Below are positions 1 to 11,220 of a DNA stretch of 64,000 nt, one piece after another. This DNA is from Galeopsis tetrahit (Eukaryota; Streptophyta; Magnoliopsida; Lamiales; Lamiaceae). The stretch is from contig OY776129.1 of NCBI GenBank assembly GCA_963675135.1, positions 44,280,141 through 44,344,140 on the forward strand, read 5' to 3'. The notes under the pieces are model-generated. The model made no database searches. It saw only the letters and a program-made list of their open reading frames with translations, and was not told where the DNA came from. Within the stretch, counting starts at the first letter, position 1. Each line of letters starts with the position of its first letter. A program made the translations under genes and the position numbers.

Positions 1-655
1 ATTATTAAGTATTTACGAACAAAATTATTTATTTATTTACGAACAAAATGTTCACCACAAAATAAATTAACACGAGTCGAGCTCAAGTAAAATTTTAAGA
101 ACCCACAACAAATTTTACAACCCTAAGAATCCTATATATGAGAATTAATTATGATTAAATGCTCGACATACATATTAAATGCTAATTGATAATGTCCACA
201 TATAATTATATGCAAATTGATCTGGTAGTTTGATTAGGAATCATTTGACTGTTTGAAATAATTGAAAATTCGAAAAATTTGACCGGTCAATAATGCAGCC
301 ATTGTTTCAAAATGAACAAAATTGGCGATAATGTCTGTACTATATATATATATCAATAAAAATCATGTGACAATTGGTCACTCATTTTCAAACTTTAGCT
401 TGTTTGTTCACATCACCTCCAGGAATTATAATTACTCTTTTTTACCATTTCATCTAATTTTAGTGGAGCATAATTTTTTTACAAATTTATAAAGTTGAAC
501 ATATACAACAACTACACAATTAAAATAGTGAATGCTTTTTGAAATTTGTAGATATGTCTATACAACTTTATAAAAATAGGGAGATGTCGTCAAATTTTAG
601 TCTTTGCATATGCCTATGTTACTCCATATTAATTTCGTAGCTATAAGTATAGTCC
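1..655. other. AT-rich intergenic DNA
   Basis: No open frame with coding character is visible on either strand. The stretch holds only AT-rich unique-looking sequence with a short TA run near 343-353. Confidence 0.6.
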
Positions 656-659
656 TACC

Positions 660-900
660 TATTAGTCTCAATCCCAATTAGATAGACTCGTTTGACTTTT
701 TATAAATATTAAATTTTTTTATTGAAAAGACACATTAGACAAATAGAATTTCTATTATAATTTTATTTAATAAATGTTATATTTTTTAATGTAATTAATA
801 TATAAGGTTATATTTGTAAATGAATTAGAAAATATTACTCAATATAAAAACAAATTTTTATAAATAAAACATTCATAAAGGAAAACAAACCTATCTTATG
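660..900. mobile_element. Degenerate Stowaway-like MITE
   Basis: The interior matches the Stowaway copy at 27977-28627 over most of its length: a block reading agatagact.gtttgac near the left end, a ttctattataa block in the middle, and aaggaaaacaa.cctatct at the right. The terminal ctccctccgtccc repeats are worn, the left one reading roughly tctcaatcccaatt. This is an older member of the same MITE family and has no coding capacity. Confidence 0.6.
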
Positions 901-918
901 CACAAAACCACTCATTAA

Positions 919-1487
919 GGCCACGGCTAAACAAATCCCCGATTCTATTGTATACATCCCATATAAATTTTTTTTTAAAAAAAAATTAATATTGACACCT
1001 CAATTTTAGACAATTATAACTCAATTATAAAAAATAAAAAATTACAAAAAAAATCATTCTTTACTGATGAAACGAAAGAATCGCGGTGAAATAAGAAGAA
1101 GAAAAAAGTGAGTTCAAGTGTGAAAGGATGAGAGTTCCAACCATACATATTTGACATTCAAAGTTTTTTATCGAATAAAATGAGTAAATTTAGTACGCTT
1201 AATCTCCATTTTTTACGCAATTTCGTTAGTATTTATTAAAATTTAGAGTTTTAATTTTGTGATTTTTTTATATTTTTTTGTGATTTTTTTCTTCTTCTTG
1301 TTTCACCGCGTTTCTTTTGTTCTGTTAGAGGAGAATGATTTTTGTGATTTTTTTAAAATTTTGATATAATTGTTCAAAATTAAAATATAGGTAAAAATTT
1401 AAAAATAAATTATATTTTATATGAGATGTGTATAATAGTGTTAAAGAGGTGTGTATAATAAAACTGGGAGTTTGTTTAGTTGTGGCC
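919..1487. mobile_element. Fold-back DNA element with long inverted repeats
   Basis: The left arm begins ggccacggctaaacaaa and the right arm ends as its inverted counterpart, tttgtttagttgtggcc. The inverted similarity continues inward for about 200 bp, including an aaacg...cgcggtgaaa block near 1070-1095 and its mirror near 1300-1315. Both ends are flanked by TTAA. No coding sequence is present. A Tourist/Harbinger-type MITE is possible, but a TTAA duplication is not the usual 3-bp TWA target site, so the superfamily is left open. Confidence 0.6.
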
Positions 1488-1491
1488 TTAA

Positions 1492-3505
1492 ATGTATAAA
1501 ATCTCGTTTTGCTTAAAAAAATTATGCATGAAATTGTTATTGTTCACTTATGTTAAAATAACACTAGTGGTGTGTAATTAAAGCGAGAAATTAAATAATT
1601 GTCCTCTGTATAAATAAAAACACTTTCACAGTACTCAAACGAAACACAGAGAAACAAAACATGGACATATAAATAAATCTGGTTTGTTTTGTACATATGA
1701 ATAAGTCACAAGAGATTATCTATAACTAGATGCAATTAATTAAAGAGTTAAGCTCACAAATCATCTTTTATGTATCTTTTGAGTTCAATTTTAGTCTACC
1801 AACTTTTTATGTTATCAATTTTTATTTAATTTTTAATCTTTTTATTACGAAAAAATTAAAAAAATTGTCAGAAAATTTCACATTTGTCATAATTTTTGTA
1901 TTCCGATAACGTTATCAATGACCGCTATAATTTTGGCGGATGAATTATCATTTTTCATTTGAAGCCATTCACGAATTTGGTTGGAGGGATATCATCAATT
2001 TGGTGGGAGGGACTAAAATTCTCGAATTGATTCAGAAAAAAATTGAAAAAAGATTAAAATTGATAAAACAATAAAATACATAAATAAAATTGGACTCTTG
2101 ACTTAAATTATTGGACGATATGATTTGCTATTTTGATCATGTGTTATATTCACCCTGCAATTAACTTTCATTTGTCTTTTATTTTTGACTCAAAATATTT
2201 ATCATTTAATACTAATCTAGAAGAATTAAATATTATGTTTCAATTTATCATTCTACATTTTTTTTTTTTTGTAATAATACTCATTAGATGAAAGGTACGT
2301 AAACATGTTACAATATTACATATATGTTCTAATATACTATGTTCTAAGTAAAATCCTTGTGTGTTCTCTATTAAGTGGTTGGGTCTCACTAGAAGATTGG
2401 AGAAGGGAACCGACATTATGTTCTAAGTAAAATTCGTGTAATCTATTTTCTGCTTTATGTATTGTTGTCGGTATTTCTGATACCTTTTAATAAAATTTTC
2501 TTAATTCGTGTGATACATTTTTGAACGACAAATAAAGTGAGTTAGAATGAAGTATTGATGGCAATGTCACACTTGAAATTGATTAAGATATTATACACAA
2601 CCACGATATTGAGCAAACTTGTATGGATCACTTGTCAAACAAGATGAAAAATACATATGAGAACAATGATACCCAAAAGACCAAACTTTGAGATTCTTGA
2701 TGTGGAACAATTTGTGGATGAATATTTGAAGCCTAGGATCAAGGAAAAGACAATTGTTAACAAGAATCGAAACAGACGAAACTCTTGACATGCTAGCTGC
2801 TTGTAGATGAATATTTAAACGCCTGCAATTAAGCAAAGAGTGGTCGTCGACACGAATCAAAACAGAGGTAACTTTTGGAGTCGCGTTCTAAACAGATTAT
2901 GGGCTAAACATTTCACTTTAAATTGTACACTACGTAGACCTAATTCGAAATCTAATGGATTTCGGGCTAAACGGTCTATTAACGAACTACGAGATTAAAA
3001 ACTAAAAAAAAAATCAAATTAAATACTATACCCTTCTTTCATAATACTAAGTTTCATAGTTAGATGAACACATATATTAATTAATTTAAACGATTAGAGT
3101 TTTGTAAACTTTTATGTATACAATAAAAAATGAGTTGACTTGTGTATATGTGTGAACAAAAAGTAATGATATTAATTTTGTGCAAAATTGAGGATAGTGT
3201 GAGAATAGAGTTTATAAAAGATTTTAAGGATGCGAATTCCTAATTTTGTAAATTTATTTAAAACAAATGACATGAAGAGCCGGATTATAACGTAACTAGC
3301 TAGGTCAACTACTTCTTTTTCGTACATTATCTATTATAATATTGATCTTAACTGAACTTTAAGATTTTACTCATATTGATTATGAATATGGGTTATTCCA
3401 AATGATTCTAAATTAAGACAACAAAATCCAAAATGAGATATATAACACTCCAGAGTGGATACTCTCATGACTCTCATCATTTGATACAAAAATGTTTGAA
3501 TCTTC

Positions 3506-3541
<36 letters not shown>

Positions 3542-4229
3542 ATAATGAAATTAATAAAGTATTAATTTGTAATCTTATTTATTATATTAAATAAAGAGTG
3601 AATTGTTTCTAGAAATTAGAAGAAGTTGGCATGTGAAATGAGAATATAGGCATTTGGAGGCCCACATGCGAACCATGTGGCCTACACAACACACTCCCCC
3701 AATCCTGCAAATTATTATTCATTTCTCATAGTACAACCCATCAAAGCATCATGTTAATGATTCAATTAATTTTATCATGTTTTCAAAACAATAATATTAA
3801 TTTTATTGTACTACTCATTGATTAAGGATCTTGGTCAATTTTTTCATCTTGACCACGGTTTCAACAACTATCCTTTTCCCATCACACATATATATACTAG
3901 ATATTTGTCAATGCTAATATTAATAGCATATATTCTTAATACATAAATCTCAACAATTTATTTTTAGTTAATGGAGTAACAAATATATATACTAGATATT
4001 TGTCAATGTATATAAGTTACTTTTACAGTTAGTTCTAGCTAATAACAAATACATATCCGTTAATCGTTATGCTCTTATTATATAATGTCTTTCAAATAAT
4101 TATTTAAATATGTCATTTTTTGAGGAAGTTTAAATTGCTTACCGTGTCATTTCACATTTATTCTTGTTTAGATGTAGTTTGTAAAATTACTTTAATTAAT
4201 CATATGTGTTAATATCTTCGCACATTGCG
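1492..4229. other. Intergenic DNA without recognisable genes
   Basis: AT-rich sequence. Near 2695-2875 two diverged copies of a stretch of about 75 bp (gatgaatattt...) follow each other and contain short coding-like frames, but no family was recognised. Apart from a microsatellite at 3506-3540 nothing else can be supported. Confidence 0.5.
3506..3540. repeat. CA/TA compound microsatellite
   Basis: About eight CA units run directly into about nine TA units. Confidence 0.95.
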
Positions 4230-5330
4230 ATAGAAACTCTAAAACATGACATAGGTGGAAACATATTTAAGAACTTATCCCATTTAGAGAAGAATTTTGT
4301 TTCCCATCCTCTCAGGTTTTTGTGTACACAACCTCTTAAACTCGAATTGCAATTGCTTCGATCTCAACGAGACAGTAGGAAGCCCAAGGTATAAATCGGG
4401 CACCCCATAGTAGTTGTGGAAAACGCTAGATTAAATGTCAATGCCGACTCTTGAAGGTTGATAACTTGTCCAAACCCACGCTAGCACATACCTGTGCACA
4501 TGTAGTGAATCACGCTTAAATAGTAGCCTAAAGAAGAGCGGACTATCATCAACAAAGAATAATGTGAGACAATCGAATTCTCGAATTAGTGACCTTCAAC
4601 CCCTTCACTTGACCGCCATCAATCGTGTCCACAAAGGCCGAAAGTCCTTGTGAGAGAAGTATTTCATAGGATCGCTTGTAAGAATGGCCATTCAACTCTG
4701 CGTACACTTTACTCTATCCGGCCAATTTCAGTTGAGTGGCTCTATTACTTCGTAGCCATTGCATACACTCTTATCTTGTCGAAAAAACATTATCTGTTAT
4801 AAGTCTTTCCAAAACAAAAACACTTTGTTGATAATCAATGATTTCATCAAGTATTGGCCTAAGCCTATTCGTGATCGCTCGCGCTACGTACTAACTTGTA
4901 AATGACATTACACAAACTGATAGATTGGTAACCTTGGAATAATGGTAATTAATGTATCATTTTAGGTATCCAACTCCGCTCTATGGTTCAGTATTCCATA
5001 CCCCGTGATTGTATTCAAGATTCAATTGTTATGGGCTTTGCGAATATTTTTTTCGTATTTTTGTCTCATGCTTGCAGCCGTCGCACGCTGTTTCCAATGC
5101 AGCTCTTTAATATAATTTGCAGCCTCTAATTTCGGTTCAATTTCCGCAAATTTCAATGCATCAACATACTCCTCGGATGGTCTCATTGCCAAATTTAAGC
5201 TCATTTTTAGAAACTTGTTCCGTTTTCTCCAATCTAGAAAAGTAAGCTCATTGCATGAGAAAATCAATTGTCCACCTAAGATGGTAAAAAATCTTACTTC
5301 CCGGCCCGCAAATCTGTGTTCCATAAGTGA
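4230..5330 (-). pseudogene. LINE (L1-type) reverse transcriptase remnant
   Basis: Reading the minus strand in broken frames gives landmarks of plant L1-type reverse transcriptases in the right order. A LHWKQRA block near 5080-5100 is typical of the linker before the RT domain. SVCNVIYKLV follows near 4890-4930, then DEIIDYQQSVFVLERLITDN near 4800-4860, GLSAFVD near 4640, the catalytic box as FVDDSPLFF (codons for FVDD at 4545-4556), and GWETKFFSKW near 4280. Stops and frameshifts separate the blocks and parts between them are missing. The endonuclease domain and the 3' tail were not found, so this is a truncated, dead copy. The frame at 5022-5324 is its longest open piece. Confidence 0.8.
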
Positions 5331-5333
5331 GCC

Positions 5334-5446
5334 ATTGAAAAACTAAGATGGGACGAAGTTGGATAGCTCAAGTGGTTAGAGTCATGGGGAGGGGAAAAGG
5401 GATGGGTATTTAATGTAATTCAAAAAAAATTGAAAAACTAAGATGG
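5334..5446 (+). mobile_element. Truncated tRNA-derived SINE with 18-bp target duplication
   Basis: The 18-bp sequence attgaaaaactaagatgg occurs exactly at 5334-5351 and again at 5429-5446. Between them lie 77 bp that contain a tRNA-like A box, tagctcaagtgg, and end in a short A-rich tail (caaaaaaa). No B box is present, so the body looks internally deleted or truncated. Long exact duplications with an A-rich tail are the signature of LINE-driven retrotransposition. Confidence 0.75.
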
Positions 5447-5589
5447 ACAATAATCGACTCGTTGGCTATATAAAGATCCAACAGTGGTAAAAAATCTTGA
5501 TAAGTTTTCAAATAAAACAACATCACAAAAAGAATAAACAAAACAAATATGAAATTTTTGTATGAACACTACAAAATATTGGCCAAAAG

Positions 5590-5890
5590 GCAACGACAAT
5601 TGGCAACGGCAATGGTAACGGGGAGAAAAAAGGCGACGGGGGTGGGTGCAGTTACCTTAAGGCAACGGATAAGGGGACGGCAGTGGGCCCCGTTGCAATT
5701 TGGTAACGGCATTTAATGGCCGATGCGAAAAGGGGACGGCAGTGGGCCCCGATGCCATTTGGTAACGGGCCCCCTGATGCTAAATGGCAACGGCAGTGGG
5801 CCCCGTTGCAATTTGGTAACAGCATTTAATGGCCGATGCGAAAAGGGGACGACAGTGGGCCCCGATGCCATTTGGTAACGGCAGTGGGAA
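5590..5890. repeat. CACTA subterminal repeat block (left)
   Basis: GC-rich motifs such as ggggacggcagtgggcccc and atttggtaacgg recur several times, with a roughly 125-bp segment repeated. Inverted relatives lie at 7815-7945. In CACTA elements such subterminal arrays are the known transposase-binding regions; binding here is inferred. Confidence 0.75.
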
Positions 5891-6874
5891 ATTTAAAATA
5901 ATTTTGAATTTATTTTAAATATTTTTTTATTTGGAGATTTAAAATCATTTTAAACATTAATTAGTAAGTGTTACTACGATTTTTGCATTCATTTCACAAA
6001 AATTAATTACCAATATTGGTGATAAAATTCATTTCACGTAAAATTTCATTTATAATTGAAATTTCATTTAAACTCATTCAAAATTAAATTAATTAAAAGG
6101 TCGTTTGTTTATAATTTGGGTAGATTTATTAGAATAAAAAATTGTAATTGTTGACCTATTTTATTAATGTTGACAAATTAATTAAATAATACATAAATTG
6201 ATTAGATAAAAAAAAATCTGTGAAATTTTAGTTTAATTTTAATTTCATTTAAATTTATTTTTATTTGATTCTAGAAGATTGAAAAATTAGTAAAAAGTTA
6301 TTTAAGAAACAAATTTCCCCATTTACTCATATATTCGTTTTTTAACTTTTTCTCTAATTAATCATCTATACTTATCAATTGTTTTTTTGAAAGAAATTAA
6401 TAAGCTTGTGTGCTATACCACAAATCAAGAACCCTAAATTAGAGATAGAAGAACATTTTCCTGCATGCAATGCAAAAAAGGGTTAAATCATATGCATTTT
6501 AAGTTAGAAAGCTTAATTTAAAATAAAACTAAAACACCATTATAGTCTGGTAAAAAAATTGGGGAAGAAATACAAGTTAAAAAAGGTAACAAAACAATAA
6601 TTGAACAACCAAATTAACCCCATAATTCGATCACCGGATAATAATAAATATAGAAAAAAAATCAGATTTATAATAAATTGAATTGAACAGAAACAATGTT
6701 AAGGTAATTCCATGAAGTGCATGTTTAATTTTAATTAAGAAAATTAAAATTCTTACACCAAATTAAATAGAAATAAAATTTGCAATTTAATAAAAACATA
6801 CCCATACATAAATATCTCGAAGTTGTTTTCAATTCAGTTCTTGCAGTAGTGACAATTTAATAAAAACATACCCT

Positions 6875-7111
6875 GGCGAGACGTCAAGTGGTACGGCTTA
6901 TGGACGATTCACCCAGGCCGACATTGACCATGCTATTGCTGAAGAACGGAGAGTCAATGAGGAGAGAGAGCAGCGGATGGGTGGGATGGGTGGGATGGGT
7001 CGGATGGGTGGGGCGCCGAGGCCGTCGGGGGCGTCGCACAACGTTCATGATCGTAGCTAGGTTGAGGATCGGGATGACACTGAGGATGATGGTGGTGATG
7101 ATGAGGAGTGA
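6875..7111 (+). pseudogene. C-terminal fragment of a CACTA-type transposase
   Basis: The frame from 6875 reads a hydrophilic stretch containing GRFTQADIDHAIAEERR, then REQRMGGMGGMGRMGG, an in-frame stop at 7058-7060, and an acidic tail (EDRDDTEDDGGDDEE) to a stop at 7111. A charged helix followed by a Met/Gly-rich run is typical of the C-terminal part of plant En/Spm-like proteins. The position inside a CACTA element supports this, though no catalytic domain is left. A longer overlapping frame (6888-7154) is rejected because its composition is only the shifted reading of the same repeats. The guanine-rich tract at 6976-7016 encodes the Met/Gly run. Confidence 0.5.
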
Positions 7112-7628
7112 TACTGAGGATGGTGGTGGTGATGCTAGGTTGAAAATGAACTAGAGAATAATTTTATAATAGATGAAAATATTTTTAATTAAATGGATAA
7201 GTGAATTCATATTTTTAAATGGATAAGTGAAAATAATTATATATATTTAATGTTGTGAATTGAAAATTAGAATGAATTTAAATGATGTGATTAGAATAAA
7301 TTTAAATGTATAAGTGAAAATAATTATATTCAATGTTGTATGTAATTATAATGTTGTGAAATTAAAAATTAGAATGAATTTAAATGTTGTAAATTGAGGA
7401 TTAGAATAAATTTAAATAGTGTGAATTGATACCGTAATTAAATTATTTAATTTAAAAAACATAATTTAGTTAATTTGAAAAACATAATTTAGAAATAATT
7501 ATGATATGCTTTGATAAATAATTTAATAAGCAACAATTAAAGTTAGAATGAATTGAATTAAAGAATTAAAAACTAAAATTAAATTGAATATATATTAATT
7601 GCATTCACAACATGTCGACTGAAGCTCC

Positions 7629-7802
7629 TAGCCTAAACGGCACACAGGGGGTGCCCAAAAGCCTTCTAGACCGGGAGGTCCCGAGTTCGAACCCCGCAAT
7701 TCGCGAAAAAAGGCAGAATTTCCGAAAAATGGGTGGCCCAGCGGTGGGGATGAGTGTTGGTGGCCTCGATACCTGGGTTCGAAACCCAGATTCGTCTTTT
7801 TT
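7629..7802 (+). mobile_element. Two tandem tRNA-like Pol III promoter units (SINE heads)
   Basis: Unit 1 has an A box tagcctaaacgg at 7629-7640 and a B box gagttcgaacc at 7683-7693. Unit 2 has an A box tggcccagcgg at 7734-7744 and a B box ggttcgaaacc at 7776-7786, followed by a T6 run at 7797-7802 that could terminate Pol III. Each A-to-B distance is in the range seen in tRNA genes and SINEs, and all four boxes fit the consensus. The units do not look like functional tRNAs. They are best read as tRNA-derived SINE heads inside the CACTA element. Confidence 0.65.
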
Positions 7803-8010
7803 AAATGTTAATAAAAAGGCGACGCCAAATAGGGGACGACAGTGGGCCCCGATGCCAAAAGGCAACGATTTTCCCCAAATCCGATGCCATTTAAATAACA
7901 TCGAGCATATTGGCATCGGCACACTGCCGTCCCCTTTGTCGTTGCCTTCATCATTAGTGAGGGCAGATCCGATTCATTCCCCGTCTCCATTTCCCCATTA
8001 TTTTGTAGTG

Positions 8011-8640
8011 AAAACTTAATGTGTCTTTACCAAAATGATACACAACATATTTATAGACTAGAAAGTGACTCTAGAGAGTTTTACATTCATATCTAACATA
8101 TGACTTATTAAAAGAAACTAAAGACTCCATTAAATGCTTAATAAACTCACGACACTAGAAACTTCAATTCCTAGAAATCCAAAGAGTCTAAATAACTAAT
8201 TATAGTGAAAATATAATAAGAAATTTAATAGACTTCATGTGTGCTACGTTTTTTTAGAGTCCATGCACTTATAATTTTTTTTTAAAACCCAATTTAGCTT
8301 AATTTCATTTCTTTAAAAGTAGTTCAACCTAATAACTTTCACTACTAGACATATTTTTGGGCGTATTGCACATTTTCTCTTATTTCAACAATTTCAGCAA
8401 CTAAGTTCATTAAAATTTCATTTATCTTCTTAACTCTTATCTTTGTAATCGGTCCATCTTGTACGATTAATTGATCTCTTCTGTTTGCTTGACTTTGCAC
8501 GACAAATTTCTATTAAAGTGTTTTGTTGAAATATCCTCCTAGCCAAGGAAGGGAGCTCAATTTCGGAATTGCATCAAAGCCCGCCATCTACCAAATTATA
8601 GAATGAATACCAAAATGCCTTGCTGAAGATTTAATTTATT
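8011..8640. other. AT-rich intergenic DNA
   Basis: No genes, long repeats or element ends were recognised. Confidence 0.5.
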
Positions 8641-8644
8641 TTTG

Positions 8645-8830
8645 TTGAGTGTCAAACAATTGTCTCACATCGGATTAACATTGAAGGATCATTGGGTGTA
8701 AAAGGGTACTAGTATCTCCATTGATATGAGGCCTTTTGGGGAAAACTCAAAAACAAAGTCGTGAGAATTTCGCCTACCCAAAGTGGACGATATGTATAAA
8801 TTTATAATCATATAATCTTTGACAATTTCA
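8645..8830 (+). repeat. TRIM-like LTR fragment
   Basis: The stretch runs from tgttgagtgtcaaacaa through tgtctcacatcgg and tatgaggccttttggg to cccaaagtggacgatat. This order of short motifs recurs in small plant LTR retrotransposons and related dispersed repeats. No partner LTR or target duplication was found, so the family assignment rests on motif memory. Confidence 0.4.
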
Positions 8831-8920
8831 TATGAGAATTTGCCTTTTTTTAATTATATCCAAATCGATAAAATACTGCATAAGTTGTTTTTTTTTAAAG
8901 ACAATTAGTGCATCTCTAAA

Positions 8921-8963
8921 AACCCCAAACTTAGAAGGATAAGCCAAGAAGTACAAAAAGAAA
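8921..8963 (+). repeat. About 43-bp repeat monomer hit by the MULE
   Basis: The sequence ccaaacttagaaggataagcc followed by acaaaaagaaa recurs at 11221-11272 on the other side of the MULE and, as two monomers, at 52845-52950. The MULE therefore inserted into a pre-existing dispersed or short tandem repeat, duplicating aaaaagaaa. Confidence 0.7.
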
Positions 8964-9253
8964 GGGTTGGGTATATACCCCTCCAGCTTTGTTTAATACA
9001 CTCCCCCTCCATTTTTATTAATTTAAAATTCATACCAATTTTACCCTTTACTAAATCATGTTAAATACATACACTCTCAATACCATTTAAACACTAAACC
9101 TAGAATTTTGCCGCCGCCTTCGCCGTCCCCAAACAAATTCTAACACCCACAAAAATGAACATGTTGATCAAATAAAATAGCAATAACCATAACTACCTCA
9201 AATAAAATTTAAAAATTAAAAAAAAATCTTAGTATTTTTAACAAACCAGAGTC

Positions 9254-9350
9254 AACCAAAAATACTCCGGTCGACATTGATTTGTCGATCAAAAATACTC
9301 CGGTCGACACTGTTTGTCGACCAAAAATACTCCTGTCGACACTGGTTGGT
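9254..9350. repeat. Short tandem repeats around GTCGAC
   Basis: A unit of about 34 bp containing caaaaatactcc.gtcgac recurs three times with small changes, each copy centred on the palindrome gtcgac. The same word occurs in the adjacent hairpin. Confidence 0.8.
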
Positions 9351-9400
9351 CGACCAAATTTCGAAAGAAATTAAAAAAAAAATTAAAAAATTGAAATTTT

Positions 9401-9482
9401 CGACTATTATTGATTGTTCAAAAACACTCTCGTCGACAACCTATCGTCGACGAGAGTGTTCTTGAGCGACTAATAATGGTCG
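9401..9482. repeat. Long hairpin, 37-nt arms and 8-nt loop
   Basis: Arms at 9401-9437 and 9446-9482 are inverted copies. The inner 15 bp (aacactctcgtcgac) match perfectly; the outer part has six mismatches, all transitions, some of which would be G:U pairs in RNA. The size is that of a small-RNA precursor, though no transcription is shown. Confidence 0.8.
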
Positions 9483-9796
9483 GGAAAAAAAAAGCAAACA
9501 AACAAACCTGTTCTTCGCCGGTGACGGCTGGGGGCAAGCGTCGGTGGGCCGCGACGGTTAGGGGCAAAGGAGGGCGGCGGCGTCGCTGGGCGAGAGGGGC
9601 GGCGCCGCCGCTTGTTACAGAAATTAAAAAAAAAAAGAGCAGAGCGGCGGTGACGGACGAGGCGAGGGGGAGAGCGACGACGAGGGGGAGTGCAGAAAAC
9701 GAAAAAAAGGGGGGGGGGAAGGAAAAGAGAGAGGCGGTAGAGAGGTTGGAGAAGAAGAAGAAGTTAGGGTTAATGGGGGTGTGTATGTATCTATAC

Positions 9797-11113
9797 TGAT
9801 GGGATATGAATCCTAATACAAGTCCTAATTGATGTTGAAGTAGTTTTGATAAGCCAAAAGTAGACTTGAATATATTTCTAAGTGTTGATTGATCTAGTTA
9901 TGGAAGTCGTCTTGTGAACAAGATCAGTAGAGTACATGAGTACATGTGAAAGAAAGAAAAGACAAGTACGTTTTATAATTATTGTATAAAAGAAACTAAA
10001 GTGTTGAGTTTCATATAGGTTTTATGATAAGCTTATAATCATTGTATAGAAGCTTATGTGTATGTTTATTTGTATATTGATGTATAGTCTTAAGGTTACT
10101 AAGCTGGATTTATAAAGCTTAATGTAATGTAATAGTCTTGTTAGGATTAGTTTTTAGGACTAGTTTAGTTCTATATAAAGTTCTATGTATATGGAAGTCT
10201 ACTGCTGGAAGACAAGACAAGTGCTGAGAAGACTGAAGAATTGTCTAAGTGTTGAAGATTAGACGAGTTAAGTATACTTAAGTAAAAAACGCGTGAAGAT
10301 ACAGAATAAAGATAAGATCGTATATTGAAGAGTTAGTTATGGAATAACTAATTAACTGAAGAAAAGCGTGGAACAATAAGAAGAAACCGTTCGAAGTTAG
10401 TTATCAAGAAAAGGTTGTTGGATAACAAACTTATCTTTATTTCTGGAGTCTATAAATACCTGAAGATATTCAACGATTATGACTACTGAATACTGAAAGA
10501 CTACTGAAACACTGAGAGATTAAAAGCGTTCGTTAAGAGAAGTATTCGAAGCAAGAGAAAACTCGCAGAGTTGAAGATTTAGAAGTTCAAGTCAGAAGAC
10601 AAGTCATATTCAAGGAGGCTACTACTGAATTAGAGAAGTTTTTCTTTAAAGTTTTTGTTTGTTTCAAGTTGCTAGTTGCTTGTAAAATAGCTAGTTGTTA
10701 GATCGAAGATATATCTGGAGATATAATCGAAAAGATTGAAGTCTTATTTTTTGGGACTTAAAGCCACAAGAACACACTACTCGAAGAGAAGAGTTAATAA
10801 ATTTCGCAACCGGAGTTGTGAGAGTGAATGTAGACAAGTTGTCGAACCACTATAAATCTCGTGTTGATTTACTTTACTGTTTTATTTGTTGTTTGATTGA
10901 TTACTTGTTTAATTGATTAATCTGCATATAGAATAGAGAAGTTCAGTGTTCTTCGATAATAGTTGAGTATAAAATCTTAAGGGTTCATTGTTAATTCTGA
11001 TATTCCGCATTGTGTATTCTGATATTTTGAAAGATTTTTAAAAGTCTATTCACCATTTCCCTCTAAACTTTTGCTAGCTTACTCAATCTTATCAACTCAA
11101 CTAGGGACCTACA
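9797..11113 (+). mobile_element. Solo copia-type LTR, TSD tatac
   Basis: The segment begins tgatgggatatgaat and ends gggacctaca. It is flanked by exact 5-bp duplications, tatac, at 9792-9796 and 11114-11118. Its ends match those of the solo LTR at 45246-46738 read on the minus strand (tgttgggatatgaat ... gggaccaaca), so both belong to one family. No internal region remains, which implies LTR-LTR recombination after insertion into the MULE. Confidence 0.85.
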
Positions 11114-11220
11114 TATACATTTTATTAAAGGGAAAATATGGTATTTCACATATATATATTTATTTAAAAAATAGGAGGGGGAGTGCATTAAACAAAGTTG
11201 GAGGGTATATACCTCAACCC

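Larger units (their letters stand above)
5567..8010. mobile_element. Non-autonomous CACTA (En/Spm) transposon
   Basis: The left end reads cactacaaaa and the right end ttttgtagtg, the canonical CACTA terminal inverted repeats. The flanking triplets are gaa and aaa, a 3-bp target duplication with one mismatch. GC-rich subterminal repeats lie inside both ends. The 2.44-kb length and the surviving scrap of transposase-like sequence (6875-7111) indicate an internally deleted element that would depend on a helper. Two tRNA-like units at 7629-7802 were acquired near the right end. Confidence 0.85.
8964..11220. mobile_element. Mutator-like element A, 9-bp TSD
   Basis: Inverted ends of about 50 bp share gggttg, ggtatata, ctttgtttaat and cactccccctcc. 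The element is bracketed by an exact 9-bp duplication, aaaaagaaa, at 8955-8963 and 11221-11229, which is diagnostic of Mutator-like elements. The interior before the nested solo LTR holds the repeats and hairpin at 9250-9482 and a very GC-rich, low-complexity stretch at 9500-9780. The latter gives a charged open frame but no recognisable protein. There is no transposase. Confidence 0.88.

Noticed and set aside
7683..7786. Possible genuine tRNA genes
   Set aside because: A and B boxes fit, but no cloverleaf with a 7-bp acceptor stem and anticodon arm could be drawn; SINE heads are the better reading.
9410..9799. 129-codon open frame in MULE A
   Set aside because: Composition is low-complexity GC-rich and A-rich sequence and part of the hairpin; no recognisable domain.
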